NCBI GenBank assembly: GCA_032207245.1
Contig: CM063510.1
Location: 52,166,993-52,230,992, forward strand
Length of the DNA: 64,000 nucleotides
Direction of reading: 5' to 3'
Source of the DNA: Pardosa pseudoannulata
Lineage: Eukaryota > Arthropoda > Arachnida > Araneae > Lycosidae
Under the pieces are notes generated by a model, which did not search any database, was not told where the DNA came from, and was given only the letters and a program-made list of their open reading frames with translations. Position numbers and translations under genes: made by a program. Positions 23,391 to 35,712 of the stretch are shown here, in pieces (position 1 is the first letter of the stretch; each line of letters begins with the position of its first letter).

Positions 23391-23510
23391 GATGTTGATA
23401 AACTGCTGAAAGCCCATTTCGAATGGCTACGAACGTCTATCCCAAAACCGGGATATGAACCAGCAATAATCAGTACCATAGACCATCACCCTACCCATCC
23501 GGCCATCATA
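23391..23510 (-). mobile_element. tRNA-derived SINE, old copy
   Basis: On the minus strand it starts with an A box, TGGCCGGATGG, continues with a B box, GGTTCATATCC, and then follows the body shared with the better SINE copies (CGTTCGTAGCC, TTCGRAATSGGCTTT). It lacks the distal body and tail. It belongs to the same family as 44771-44952 and 50189-50369 but is more diverged. Confidence 0.75.
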
Positions 23511-23833
23511 AAACTCAATTATTTGAGGATGAGGCAACTCAAAATTTCAGTACTTTTAACATGACTTACTTATTAATTCCATCAGATTAACTGAATTTAT
23601 ATTTTTGATAATCCTAAAACAGTCTCCCATATTTCATTTCATCTATATATCTGTAATAAACCCAAACATCTTAAATCTTAAAGGATTGAAAAAGCATTTT
23701 TTAAATTTTGTTTAGCATGACTCTAACAGCATAACTTTTTGAGAAATTAAATTATTTAAGTATTAATTAGATAGTATCGTATACTTTTATACCAACACAT
23801 ACTTAGAGCTATCTAAGCTGGTGTGCAGTTAAT

Positions 23834-23920
23834 TTGGCTACGAACGTCTATCCCAAAACCGGGATATGAACCAGCAATAATCAGTACCATAGACCATCAC
23901 CCTACCCATCCGGCCATCAT
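23834..23920 (-). mobile_element. tRNA-derived SINE head, second copy within the duplication
   Basis: Identical to the first 85 or so bases of the neighbouring SINE copy, including the A and B boxes, but joined to different sequence at its 3' side. A further fragment of the body (GATGTTGATATACTG..CATTTCGAATGG) sits alone at about 24164-24199. Confidence 0.72.
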
Positions 23921-23929
23921 AAAACTCAA

Positions 23930-23934
<5 letters not shown>

Positions 23935-23984
<50 letters not shown>
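23935..23984. repeat. (TA)n microsatellite
   Basis: About 50 bases of TA directly after the duplicated SINE head. Confidence 0.95.
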
Positions 23985-23985
<1 letters not shown>

Positions 23986-23992
23986 GTTTAAC

Positions 23993-26500
23993 TGCACAAC
24001 AGTTGAAACAGCTATTAAATCTTTCTCAACCATACTTAACCAAATAAATGTTTTAAAAATGGGAAAGAAATTGTTTTGTTTAATTAATTCTTTTATATTT
24101 TATGTAATTAAGTATTAATTAGATACTTCATTAGAGCCTTAAATATAACAATCTCATAACGCAGATGTTGATATACTGCATAATGTCCATTTCGAATGGA
24201 AAATTTCAGTTTTATATTGCATTCTCATAAAAAGTTGGTATTTTTTGTGTTAACGATTCTAAGATCTACAATTTGTTTGAACTGTTTTTTGAAAAAATGG
24301 TGTTTTTTGAACCTCAATTATTTGAGGAAGAGACGACAAAAATTTCAGTACATATGATTTTCAACTTTCGGAATTCTTATGAACATTGTATTGCGAATAT
24401 GGGCAGAGATGCTATAAAACAAGTTTCTTTCTCGAAGCTTACAGTTTTTGTAAAGTAGATAGCAGTTAATAGGATTTTAATAAAAGAAGAAATATCATTT
24501 AATATAAATAACATATTAGAAAATACAGGCAATTTTTTGTAACGTTTAAATATCAATAAGTTGAAATCTTGAGAGGATAGCAAAAAAGAGAAGTGACACT
24601 TATGAAAGAATCGAAGGATATAGTAAACATTATTTTAACGGACAATTTCTATCAAATTGTGTCTTTTGACAGTTTTAGGTTTTAATACCGGTTGTTAATT
24701 GCCAAAACTGAGGGGATTTCAAATTGTCGGTTGAAATATAGTGTAGCAATGTATTTTTTTACTGAATAACTTAATGCATATTTGCTAGGAATTATGTAAG
24801 AGGATTAAATTTTAGCTTAATTCTTCAATCTACAAAATATGAATACGCATACAAGTAATAAAACATGTTGTTCTTCCATAGGAATAATATTGAAAATATC
24901 TTTCCTCTGCGAATGTACGCACACACAACGTGTTAACTAATTATAGATTGATTTCAATATTTTTTTTTATTTTTATTAGAAAGATTCCAAACATCATAAG
25001 ATTATTAAATTAATAATAATCCCGTTAGACATAATCTATTGATCAAAATTTATTTCTACAAATATAAAAGTGAAAATTGTTGTGTATTGAACCAATTATC
25101 AGGCCATCATTATACAATTTTATAAAAACTTTGACAACAATTATTCAATATTTTAGAAAAAAAATTTCTTATGAAAAACACTGTAGATCTTTATAAACCA
25201 TCGGGTTCTTTAATTGCCAATTTTTAAGTCTATCAAACATTTTAAATAATTATGTTAGATGTCTACTTAAATTAATCGCATCCTATAGTTTGAAAGTTCA
25301 TTACCTTAGTTACCCATAGTAGGCCCGGGTTTTAACAGATGTTTCTAAAACTAATTACTCAGCTGTGTATGTGTCTACAGTTCTTAACTACTGTCTTAGG
25401 ATATTATATTTGAAATATTGTGACGGAAATATATAAAATTTTCTTGGTAATAGAAAATTTTAATCTAAAATATAATTTTTCTCAAAACCCGTTATTCTGG
25501 TTGATTTTCAGAATCAATAGTTTTGCAAGAATATCCAGAGTGCGCAATTCGTAATTGGATACTGTCATTAATATTGCAGTCATAAATTCAATAATGTTCA
25601 CAATTTCGTATCCACCCCTAACGCCTGATTTAGAAAATTGATATGTTTGTGCGCTTTTAGACACGAGAATTACACGATCTTTTATTATAATTAACTGTAA
25701 AAAAAAAGAATGAAAAAGGGGGACAGAAAAGTATCCTAGACAGTACTCCATCCCTACTGACACCATTTACAAGGATTATACGTGACATATCTTCGTATAT
25801 TAGTGTATTGAAGTTGTAAATCCGATGATATAAATTTTCTCAAACATACTTTAGAATAAGCGTAGTGATCTTTTCCATATTTACCACCCACTATTGTAGC
25901 TTTGGGTATACTTATCACCCACCAATTCTTCACTAATTAATTTTTGGTAACTGCAAAGTAATAAACAATTTCCAGCGAAGGTTAAGCAAAAATATGTATT
26001 TATTTTTATTAGTTAAATTCATTCTTTCTGCATATTTGGATAAGCACGAAACGGAATTCAATGCATTTCTGCTTATCCATACTACACATACTAGTATTTG
26101 AAACGAAAAGTCTTGGAGACTATTAACCGGAAAGCAAAATTCTTGGAAAACTAGTTCGTTTCAGAACTCAAAAGTCAACATTTTTCCATTGGAAAGTGTA
26201 GAAAATGTGGTTCAACGAATTAAAGCCAAACGTCTTATTTTAAGGAGAGTTTGGAAAATAGTGGACATTTTCATGAATTATTTCAATCATATATCATTTG
26301 TAGCAAAGAGAGTAGCTAAAATAGGGATTATGAACTGCTAACATATGTACCCTCTTGAAAAATGAATAGAACTCAACTAGTTGTTTGCTTAAAACTAGAC
26401 TCTACAACAAAATGACTATATTTTTACTGTTATTGGAGGGCAGAGAACATAGTCTTGATCATAAGGTCTACAATCTTCCTGCTTGTGACTTTTACATTTT
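23993..26500 (+). repeat. Mosaic repeat, copy A part 2 (matches 30763-33570)
   Basis: Long near-identical blocks are shared collinearly with 30763-33570. Landmarks are GCACAACAGTTGAAACAGCT, CTTCATTAGAGCC, GAATATGGGCAGAGATGCT, CAGGCAATTTTTTGTAACG, AAAACTGAGGGGATTTC, GACAGTACTCCATCCCTACT and GAGGGCAGAGAACATAG. Between them one copy lacks or replaces segments of tens to hundreds of bases; for instance this copy lacks the counterpart of about 30800-31090, while the other lacks about 25810-26095. No reading frame persists across blocks in both copies. Confidence 0.9.
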
Positions 26501-27756
26501 GTAAATATTTATAATTTTGTCATTTGGGTAGACATTTTAAGAAATTTTTAAGCATCTTACGGGAATTATTTTTTTTCAGTAATTTAAGAAACTAAAGAGA
26601 TAATAAATAGTTTCATCTACTATAAAACTTTCCTTCACAATACTGCATTAACTCTAAACATATCAACACTATTATACTCATAATTAAGTGTCATAAGTAA
26701 CACATACCAATTTCTACCATAGCCAATCCAACTAACCAGACTTTGTTTTCTGACTGAGTGTATAGATTAAGGATATTGGTCATAAAATAAACAAATAAAC
26801 TCTGTTATAATTAAAAAAATTGTATATTATCAATTTTTAAGTATTACAGATAAAAAGAATAAGTATTTTTAATACATTATCCATCGCATTTTTTGCATAT
26901 ACATTACTGCTCATAACCAGTTATGGTATATTTAGTGCTAACCTTTGATAGAAAATAAATTTCAAGCTACGAAATTTTCTTTCTTATAAATCACAGCTCG
27001 TGATTAAACAGGCTACAATATTGTTTGAATTGGATACAAAATTGTTTCAATATCATATTTTATTTTACTTTCCGGAGTGCATGGTAGCTTATATTCAAAA
27101 CAATTATCTTAAATCTAAGCTATCTAAATTGGTGTACAGTTCATTTTAATATGTCATTAATAGCATTTACATTGCTGTCATATTTTAATATTTAACTATT
27201 TTCCTATTTGCTTTCTTGTATGTCATTTTTATATTTCCATTTTTAGCATATTTCTATTATTTTCTTTTGTTCAGTTTCAAAATGAAATCCTTTTAAAAAG
27301 CATGTTATTTTTAAATACCAGCTCCTGCTACCTGAAAATGCGAAGCTTCCAGAAATTAAACACAGAGTGTTAGTAAATTTGGTTATCCCGTGTCAAAATT
27401 TCACTAAAATTTTGTGGTAAATTTATTATTTCGTGAAAATGACTGTACACAAAAGCAGTATATAGTTATCAATATATATTAATATGCAAGTAAAATAGAT
27501 TCTTATGCGTAAGGAAAATATTATTAAATTTGGTACTACTCAATGTTTGTAAACGAGTTGAGAAAGAGAAACTAATTATATATTGTTATAAAATATTTAA
27601 TTAAACGGATTGTAATAAAATATTTAATTAAATTAAAAATTGCCATTATGTTATGCATCATAATATTTGTGCCTGTTAGTCTCACATATAGCATGGCACA
27701 GCATTAGCCATGGGATATGAACTGCTTTGTGGATGCAACGCTGTTACATTATTTTG
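26501..27756. other. AT-rich intergenic DNA, nothing recognised
   Basis: No gene recognised. A short phrase (CTATCTAAATTGGTGTACAG, about 27119) is similar to 23811-23830 near the SINE duplication. Confidence 0.5.
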
Positions 27757-28242
27757 AAGAAGTGGGAGAATGGGCACCTTGAATATTGTAATCAAACAAA
27801 ACTAGAATCGAGCAACTAAGTAATCTATCAATTTACTGAAAGGTGTTAAACCAGAAGCTGGTGTCAACGAATAACATTTGTGAAAGACTAAAATGGAACA
27901 TGACATGTATGACGATCACAACTCGTCATTGTATGACTAGGATAAAACAGAAATTATTCTACAATTAGTATTTTAAAGCAATTTGTAAACATGTTAGAAC
28001 ATCCCTTCAAAGATAAAGGTTCCAAACACAGATCCCCTATGTGGAAAAAGCCTTTCCCTTCCGGTTTAGTCATTTTTCTAGACATATTTTTGAAAGAATA
28101 ACTCATTCAAAACTCATTGACGGGTTGATTGTTTGGTGATAAAATAATTAAAAGCAAAGACCTGATTCTTCAAGATATAAGATAGTAAATGATATCAATA
28201 AATTGAGTGCAAAGATAAAATTGTACATAGTCTGTAGAAAGT

Positions 28243-28294
28243 CACAAATAAAGACATATCATGCAAATGTATTTTTGATATGTCTTTATTTGTG
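28243..28294. repeat. Perfect 19-bp-arm hairpin at repeat junction
   Basis: CACAAATAAAGACATATCA (28243-28261) pairs exactly with TGATATGTCTTTATTTGTG (28276-28294) across a 14-base loop. The same hairpin recurs at about 29402-29452 at the next junction. Confidence 0.9.
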
Positions 28295-28807
28295 TCTTTT
28301 AAGTGGGAGAATGGGCACCTTGAACTCTGTAAAGAAACAAACCACTGAAAGATGTTACTGAAAGTGTACTGATACTGAATGATGTTACTGAAAGATGTTA
28401 CTGATGTTTATGAAAGATGTTACCCAGAAACTGCTGTTAACGAATAACATTCGTGAAAGAATAAAATTTAACAGGACATGTATGGCGATCACAACTTGTC
28501 ATTGTATGACGAGGGTAAAAGAGAAATTATTTTATAGTTAGTATTTTAAAGCCGTTTTTAAATTATTAGGAACACCCCTTGAAAGAGTAGGTTCCAAACA
28601 TACAGCCCCTAAGTGTAAAAAGCTTTTCCCTTCCGGTTTAATCATTTTCTCGACATATTTTTGAAAAAAAAAAGACTCATATTAAACTCATTGAAGGGTT
28701 GATTTTTTCGTGATAATATAATTGAAATCACTAAGACCTGATTCTTTAAGATATGATACAGTAAATGATATCAATAAATTGAATGTCAAGATAAAATTGC
28801 ACAAAGT

Positions 28808-29381
28808 AATGTAAATGTCACTCTATCTAAAGAAACAGATGTCAAACTGTAATGGACAGTATTTACTCAGAACTCTAGATGTCCCGGCGTTAAAGTGCAG
28901 GCTTGACAAATAAGACAATATTTGAACTGACACAGTACTTGAAATTGAAGTAAAGCTGCTTACAATAAAAATTTCATAAACTGTATAACATGAAATCTGT
29001 AAACTTGACTAAAACTCAGTAAAGCATAAAACTCGATAAGGAATAAAACTCGATAAGGAATAAAACTCGATAAAGAATAAAACTCGATAAAGAATAAAAC
29101 TCGATAAAGAATAAAACTCGATAAAGAATAAAACTCGATAAAGAATAAAACTCGATAAAAAATAAAACTTGACAAAAACAACTGTCTTTCAGAATTGCAC
29201 TCCACACCACGTTAACTCATAAGGCTGAATCTCGGCATCAAGCTAGTTGCATTCACTCCAAAACCTTGAATGCAACCCCACTACACCACGTCGGTATAAA
29301 TACTGCAACACCTCTTGCTGTACCTCAGAAAGGTTTAACAATATCGCCATCTACAGCGAAAAAAGCTGAACAAAACTCGAA
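28808..29381. mobile_element. 574-bp insertion with 8-bp target duplication, unclassified
   Basis: Comparison with the uninterrupted tandem unit shows extra sequence bounded by the direct repeat CACAAAGT (28800-28807 and 29382-29389). An 8-bp duplication is typical of hAT-like DNA transposons, but no terminal inverted repeats are visible. The insert includes a 17-bp minisatellite and a TATA-like GTATAAATAC at about 29292. The family is unknown. Confidence 0.65.
29013..29176 (+). repeat. 17-bp minisatellite, about 9 units
   Basis: Units of AATAAAACTCGATAAAG with minor changes (CGATAAGG in early units, AAAA at the last). There are no unique spacers, so it is not CRISPR-like. The Phe/Ile/Leu-rich minus frames across it are repeat artefacts. 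Confidence 0.93.
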
Positions 29382-29399
29382 CACAAAGTCTTGTAGAAA

Positions 29400-29453
29400 G
29401 TCACAAATAAAGACATATCATACAAATGTATTTTTGATATGTCTTTATTTGTA
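29400..29453. repeat. Second junction hairpin
   Basis: CACAAATAAAGACATATCA and TGATATGTCTTTATTTGT face each other across a 14-base loop, as at 28243. Confidence 0.88.
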
Positions 29454-30283
29454 TCTTTTAAGTGGGAGAATGGACACCTTTAACACTGTAAAGAAACAAA
29501 CCAGAATCGAACACTAAGTAATCTACCAATTTTTTGAAAGGTGTTACCCAGAAACTGCTGTTAATGAATAACACTTGTGAAAGACTAAAATAGAACATGA
29601 ATTGTAGACGATCATAACTGATCATTATACGTCAAGGGTAAACGAGAAATTATTCTACAGTTAGTATTTTAAAGCAATTTTTAAACGGGGAGAAGCATTT
29701 CTTCAAGGAGTAGGTTCCAAACTCATAGCCTGTGAGAAAAAAGCCTTTCCCAACCGGTTTTCTCATTTTTCCTACATATTTTCATCTCATTCAAAAGTCA
29801 TTGACGGCTTCATTGTTTGATGATAACACAGTTAAAATCACTAAGGCCTGATTCTTCAAGATATGAGATAGTAAATGATATCAATAAATTAAGTATAAAT
29901 ATAAAATTGCGCAAAGTCTGTAGAAAATCACAAATAAAGACATATTATACAAATGTATTTTTTGATATTGCAATATTATTGTAGGAAATACAGACAATAA
30001 TTAATACTGCATAGACATGTTCTTTTATTGACATAAAAATATAAAAAGACGAGATCAATAAGTAACTTTCACTAACATATCTCCCACTAAAGTATTAGTT
30101 ATGAAACAGTGTCAGTTCGAACATAAAGGATAGCTAATTAATTGCATTTTCGTCACTTTGGCATTTTGATAACACATTTTGTTTATCCAAATCAATATTT
30201 TACATAACATTAGATGTATTAACTAACTGATAGATCCCTGGCACTTATTTATTAACATTCTGCGCTATAGTCACTGAAAATCT

Positions 30284-30286
<3 letters not shown>

Positions 30287-30367
<81 letters not shown>

Positions 30368-30400
30368 TGTGTATGTGTGTGCGTGTGCGTGCGTGCACAC
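30287..30400. repeat. (TA)n(TG)n(CA)n microsatellite
   Basis: Two TA tracts are followed by TG/CG alternation and an inverted CA tract, which together form a palindromic end. Confidence 0.93.
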
Positions 30401-30762
30401 ACACATATATTCAAGATTTTTAGCGACGCCTTTATATGAAAGTACATATGTAAATTAACTTAAAGTAAAGATACCTTCATTTGTTTAAAATAGTAAAACT
30501 AAAACATATGCTATATCTCATTCTTACATTTATTAAATTGATTCTAAAGCAAGAAAGGAAAATTTAGTGCTTAATTTCTACTTCACTCAACAGTTTATTT
30601 TGGAACAACGATCAATTAGACTGATTTTATAGTTTTCAAAACCATTTTTGTGGTAAATTTCTGAAAGGAAATGTTTTCAGTACATATTGTTTTATAATAT
30701 ATGTTTGTTTCATTTTTATTAAATAAACTCTACTCCCACGGCATAAAAATAATTCATAGGAA

Positions 30763-33570
30763 TGCACAACAGTTGAAACAGCTATAAAATCTTTCAATAG
30801 ATAAAATATTTAGGAATTTAGACACCAAAGTAATTCAACAGAAAATTGTATTTTGTTTATATGTTCTAGAATCAACCTTATTTAAATATTTTCAATTTAG
30901 AAATATCGTGACGTTATAGATTTGAATACTCTCAAAATAAATTTCCATTATTTTACTTTTCAATCATGTAATGCCTGTGTAACAACAAAATTTCAGATAA
31001 GGTTATATTCAAATAACACATTAGCCCAAATTAGTTGAAAATACCCGAATTAGAAAGTAAATTGTTATAATACATTTTATCAAGACAAATTTGAGAAGCT
31101 CACAACCATACTTAACCAAATAAATGTTTTAAATATGGGAAGAAATTAAATCAATTTAACTGGATTATTATTATTTCTAGAAATTTAACCTAATATTAGA
31201 AAATAATAAGTAGGGTATTTTTATGTGTAGAAACCATATGAATATGAAACCATAACTAACTCACCATGGACAATTATTTTAGTTTATAAAGTAAAAATTA
31301 GATTTGGCATTGTCTGATTGTTAATCACTAAATAACTTAACAAGTTATGAAACATTAAAAAAGATTCCTACTCAGAAAATTAGAAGTTATCAATTCTTTT
31401 ATATTTTATGTAAAGATTTACAGCTTTGAGCATTACAATATAAGGAATTTGGTAATGATGAATTAAGTTATACAAAAATTATCTAACGGAACTGCTACTT
31501 CATTAGAGCCTTAAATATAACAATCTCATAACGCTTGCGACTAGAGACTCAAAAAACTACATTTGATAGGAAAATTTCATTTTTATATTGCATTCTCATA
31601 AAAAAGTTGGTATTTTTTGTGTTAACGATTTAAAAAGAATTACAATTTGTTTGAACTGTTTTTTGAAAAAATAGTGTTTTTTGAACACCGGAACAAAGAA
31701 ATGAAATGAATTGATGCTTTCTACGTGAATAAATATATTAAGATGCTAAAGAAAGTATTTCTGTAAAGATCGATATGATTTTCAACTTTCGGAATTCTTA
31801 TGAACATTGTATTGCGAATATGGGCAGAGATGCTATAAAACCAGGAAATAAACTTAAAGCTCTAAGCATCGAGAAAGTGGATTACACATCCACTTTCTCG
31901 AAGCTTACAGTTTTTGTAAAGTAGATAGCTCTGATTTAAATGTACATTGAAGTTATTTCAGTTAATAGGATTTTAATAACCATTCCTCGTACATCCTTAA
32001 AATCTTTAACCGATTCTAAATTCAAAATAAATAACATATTAGAAAATACAGGCAATTTTTTGTAACGTTTAAATATCAATAAGTAATTAGAAGTATTTTA
32101 AAGACAAAGACTTGCAAATACACTTATGAAAGAATCGAAGGATATAGTACCTAACATTATTTTTATAACAAATTTGTTCAAAACAATTTCTATCATATTG
32201 TATCTTTTGACACTTTTAGGTTTTAATACAAATAATTGCCAAAACTGAGGGGATTTCAAATTGTCGGTTGAAATATAGTGTAGCAATGTATTTCTGAATA
32301 TATTAATGCATATTTGCTAGGAATTATGTAAGAGGATTAAATTTTAGCTTAATTCTTCAATCTACAAAATATGAATACGCATACAAGTAATAAAACATGT
32401 TGTTCTTCCATAGGAATAATATTGAAAATATCTTATTTTTTTATTTTTATTAGAAAGATTCCAAACATCATAAGATTATTAAATTAATAATAATCCCGTT
32501 AGACATAATCTATTGTCAATATAGATAAATATGTGCTGAAAAAGATTACAATATTTTTTATAGAGATACAAATATAAAAGTGAAAATTGTTGTGTATTGA
32601 ACCAATTATCAGAATTAGACAACAAAATTCATTATACAATTTTATAAAACTTTGACAACAATTATTCAATATTTTAGAAAAAAAATTTCTTATGAAAAAC
32701 ACTGTAGATCTTTATAAACCATCGGGTTCTTTAAAAGTACCTTGTCAGTTGTACATGACAATAATGCAAAGAAAAATACTCTGTATATAGTTCTTAAATC
32801 AATCGCATCCTATAGTTTGAAAGTTCATTACCTCAGTTACCCATAGTGGGTCCAATTTTAAAAGATGTTTCTAAAACTGATTACTCAGCTGTGTATGTGT
32901 CTACAGTTCTTCCTTACCGTCTTAGGATATTATCTTTGAAATATTGTGGTGGAAATATATACAATTTTCTTGGTAACAGAAAATTTCAATCTAAAATGTA
33001 ATCTTTCTCAAAACCCATTATTCTGGTTGATTTCAGAATCAATAGTTTTGCAAGAATATCCAGAGTACACAATTTTTTAAAAAAATGGTAAATATATCCT
33101 TACAAAAGATAATGTTGGCATTGACAGTAATAAAATGGTTGATTTACTGTAAAAAAAAGATTGAAAAAGGAGGACAGAAAAGTATCCTAGACAGTACTCC
33201 ATCCCTACTGACACCATTTACAAGGATTATACGTGACATATCTTCGTATATTAGTGAATTATTGTCCAGTTTGAAACGAAAAGTCTTGGAGACTATTAAC
33301 CGGAAAAATTTTAGTCATTAAACATAAGAGATGATGGTCAAATTAAGGCTAGGAATGGTACATGACTGTTTTGATGAACAACTTTCTAAAATAGGGATTA
33401 TGAACTGCTAACATATGTACCCTCTTGAAAAATGAATAGAACTCAACTAGTTGTTTGCTTAAAACTAGACTCTACAACAAAATGACTATATTTTTACTGT
33501 TATTGGAGGGCAGAGAACATAGTCTTGATCATAAGGTCTACAATCTTCCTGCTTGTGACTTTTACATTTT
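30763..33570 (+). repeat. Mosaic repeat, copy B part 2 (matches 23993-26500)
   Basis: Collinear counterpart of the copy at 24.0-26.5 kb. It retains segments absent there (about 30800-31090, 31840-31885, 31930-31965) and lacks others. A short inverted repeat (CGAGAAAGTGGAT / ATCCACTTTCTCG, 31869-31900) lies in one of the B-only segments. The 78-codon plus frame 33085-33321 spans a shared block but has no recognisable motif and is not maintained in the other copy. Confidence 0.9.
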
Positions 33571-33914
33571 TTCTTGTATTTTCACGCTATTTAAAATTGT
33601 TTTAAGGTCAATTTGGTAGTTCTTTTTAAAGGTATTTTGTAGTGCAGTTTAAATTGGTTTAATGTTTTTACTATTCATGATTGTGGGATGAGTGACCTAA
33701 AACATGCAATAATTAAGTTCCAATAGGCCATATGACAGAGCAACATTTATAGAATTAGTAACTGCAATGATCATTACTAAATATGGAAGGGAATACATGA
33801 ATATCAAATTTATGTGACAACTTCTGTGTTTTTTATAACATCTGAATTCAAAATTCTCTAATATAGTCATAACAGACATACTAGCAGCATATCGTTAATT
33901 ATAGGAGATAAAGG
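33571..33914. other. AT-rich intergenic DNA, nothing recognised
   Basis: No feature recognised. Confidence 0.5.
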
Positions 33915-34067
33915 GGCTTACTCTGGACATTTCAAGTCAATTTGAACGTTCATTGTAAAGTCACTTTAATGTCAGCTTTTCATTTGCGCGCCTAATATCC
34001 CCAAAGCTGATGTCAAATTGATGTCAAATCAAACGTTGGAGCTGATTCGCAAATTCCAGAGTAAGCC
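33915..34067. mobile_element. 153-bp MITE with 13-bp terminal inverted repeats
   Basis: The block starts GGCTTACTCTGGA (33915-33927) and ends TCCAGAGTAAGCC (34055-34067), a perfect 13-bp inversion, with weaker inner symmetry (ATTTGACATC versus ACTTTAATGTCAG). It is GC-richer than its flanks and has no coding capacity. No unambiguous target duplication was found, so the superfamily is not assigned. Confidence 0.65.
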
Positions 34068-35319
34068 GCACAATTTTTGAAATGTTATTGTTGAAATTGT
34101 TAGTGAATAATTAGAGGTATAATGAAAAAAAAAAGGTTTACAAAAATTTAAAGATTTACGAAATTACATAACACAACTTAAAGATCCTTTTGACTACTTT
34201 GTGGTTAATGCTGACCAATTGACATTAACTGAAAACAAATACTAAAACCTTCTTTCAGAAAGTCATTTCCAAGAAAATTGTACAGGTTATTAAATTTGTT
34301 TTAATATGACAGACATAACCAACATGCAATATAGTTATCTTCTAATCACAATGTTACGTTTGTTGTTGAAATATTTATTTTTTATTTAATAATTGTACTT
34401 TACACTTATACAGTTTATAACCTTTAGATAATTTTAGTAAATATTACTAATTTTCCTATTAAAATTTTTGTGTAGTAAATATTTTTTTTATCTGAAATTC
34501 AAATATACGTAAAACAGGAAGTCTTTCAATTAAAAATTTTGTTTCAGATACTTAAATAATAATGTTCATTATAAATTTATAATATTTAAGATGCTAAATT
34601 ATCATACTTTTCAATAAACAATATCATATTTTAAAGGAAATCAAATCTATAAGGGAATTCTTTGCGATCTATACCTAACATTTGGTAAAAGATAATATTA
34701 TTACTGTACGTTTAATCTGTCTAGAATACAAATATCCCTTTATGTACTTTTAGTCAGTAACATTTACGTTTTGAAGCGTAAACATCAACTAGAGAAAACT
34801 TCAAGAGCATAAACGTCAATAACAGCTGTCGTCAAGTATGCAGTCACACCGATATGTTAAAAGTTTGACTTTCTTTATTTTTAGAAGCAGATATTCCCTA
34901 AATATAAAAATGCCCACTAGATATGTCTTACTTGTTAAAAGTTAAGTAATTAATTCGTATAGTAAGCTCATTTTCATCCAACAAAATTGTATTAAAATAT
35001 CAAAGAAGACGTTTCCTTATTGTGTTTAAATGAAAGTGCTAATAATATAAAGGAATTTTGAAAAGTTCAAAGTCCCTGCTTTATATATTTTTACTAAAAT
35101 AGATATGAGTTTTATGAGATAAAGCAAAACAGTTTTCTGGAGAAATTTTGAAACACTTGAAATACAATAAATCTGTAAAACTTTTGATTATTGTGTATCA
35201 TATTTAATACGGATTCATTTTTATGCCTTTAGTCAACATGTATTTTTTATTAATGTAAATAAATTACATAAAACTTACCAATCCATAAACAATAAGATAA
35301 ATGTAATGAAATACACTTA
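34068..35319. other. AT-rich intergenic DNA, nothing recognised
   Basis: No gene, repeat or structured RNA recognised. Confidence 0.5.
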
Positions 35320-35712
35320 GAGGAGAAAAAGGTTTTGTATCATTTATGATACAGGTGATAGGGCAAAAGAATTAGATTTTCATGAAACCATATTCTACAA
35401 ATTTTATATATTTTACGATATTGAAAAGAAAATGAAGAAGAAAATAAGTTAGTACCAAAAACATATTATCCTAGTTCAGAAAAATTTACTTCTAGTTTTT
35501 CCCTAAACTTTTGATTTGAGGAGAAAGTGGTTTTGTATCATTTATGATACAGGTGATAGGGCAAAAATATTAGATTTTCATGAAACAATAACCTACAAAT
35601 TTTATATATTTTACGATATTGAAAAGAAAAAGAAAAAAATAAGTTAGTACTAAAAGCACATTATCGTAGCATAGAAAAGTTTGCTTCTAGTTTTTCCCTA
35701 AACTTTTGATTC
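35320..35712 (+). repeat. 198-bp tandem duplication
   Basis: GAGGAGAAAAAGG (35320) and GAGGAGAAAGTGG (35518) begin two copies that share TTGTATCATTTATGATACAG, TTTTACGATATTGAAAAG and TCTAGTTTTTCCCTAAAC. They differ by scattered substitutions and small deletions. Each copy contains the small palindrome TATCATTTATGATA. Confidence 0.88.

Larger units (their letters stand above)
23095..23935. repeat. Imperfect direct duplication of about 430 bp
   Basis: TTATTAATTCCATCAGATTA, ACATCTTAAATC, TTTTGTTTAGCATGAC and the SINE block occur in the same order in 23100-23513 and 23570-23920. The copies differ by substitutions and small replacements. The second ends in a (TA)n tract (23935-23984). Confidence 0.85.
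27757..29990 (+). repeat. Three-unit tandem repeat, about 540-bp unit
   Basis: Units begin with AAGTGGGAGAATGGRCACCTT at 27760, 28301 and 29460. Each contains AACGAATAACATTYGTGAAAG-type and CTTTCCCTTCCGG segments and TAAATGATATCAATAAATT. Units 1 and 2 end in a hairpin before the next unit; unit 3 has only a partial one (about 29932). Unit 2 has a local expansion of ACTGAAAGATGTT (28344-28430) and is split by a 574-bp insertion. Non-coding. Confidence 0.88.

Noticed and set aside
29013..29176. Regularly spaced repeats that could suggest a CRISPR array
   Set aside because: The units are contiguous 17-bp repeats with no unique spacers, and the genome is eukaryotic.
33085..33321. 78-codon frame in copy B part 2 as a conserved gene
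   Set aside because: Only part of it lies in a block shared with copy A, and the frame is not maintained there.
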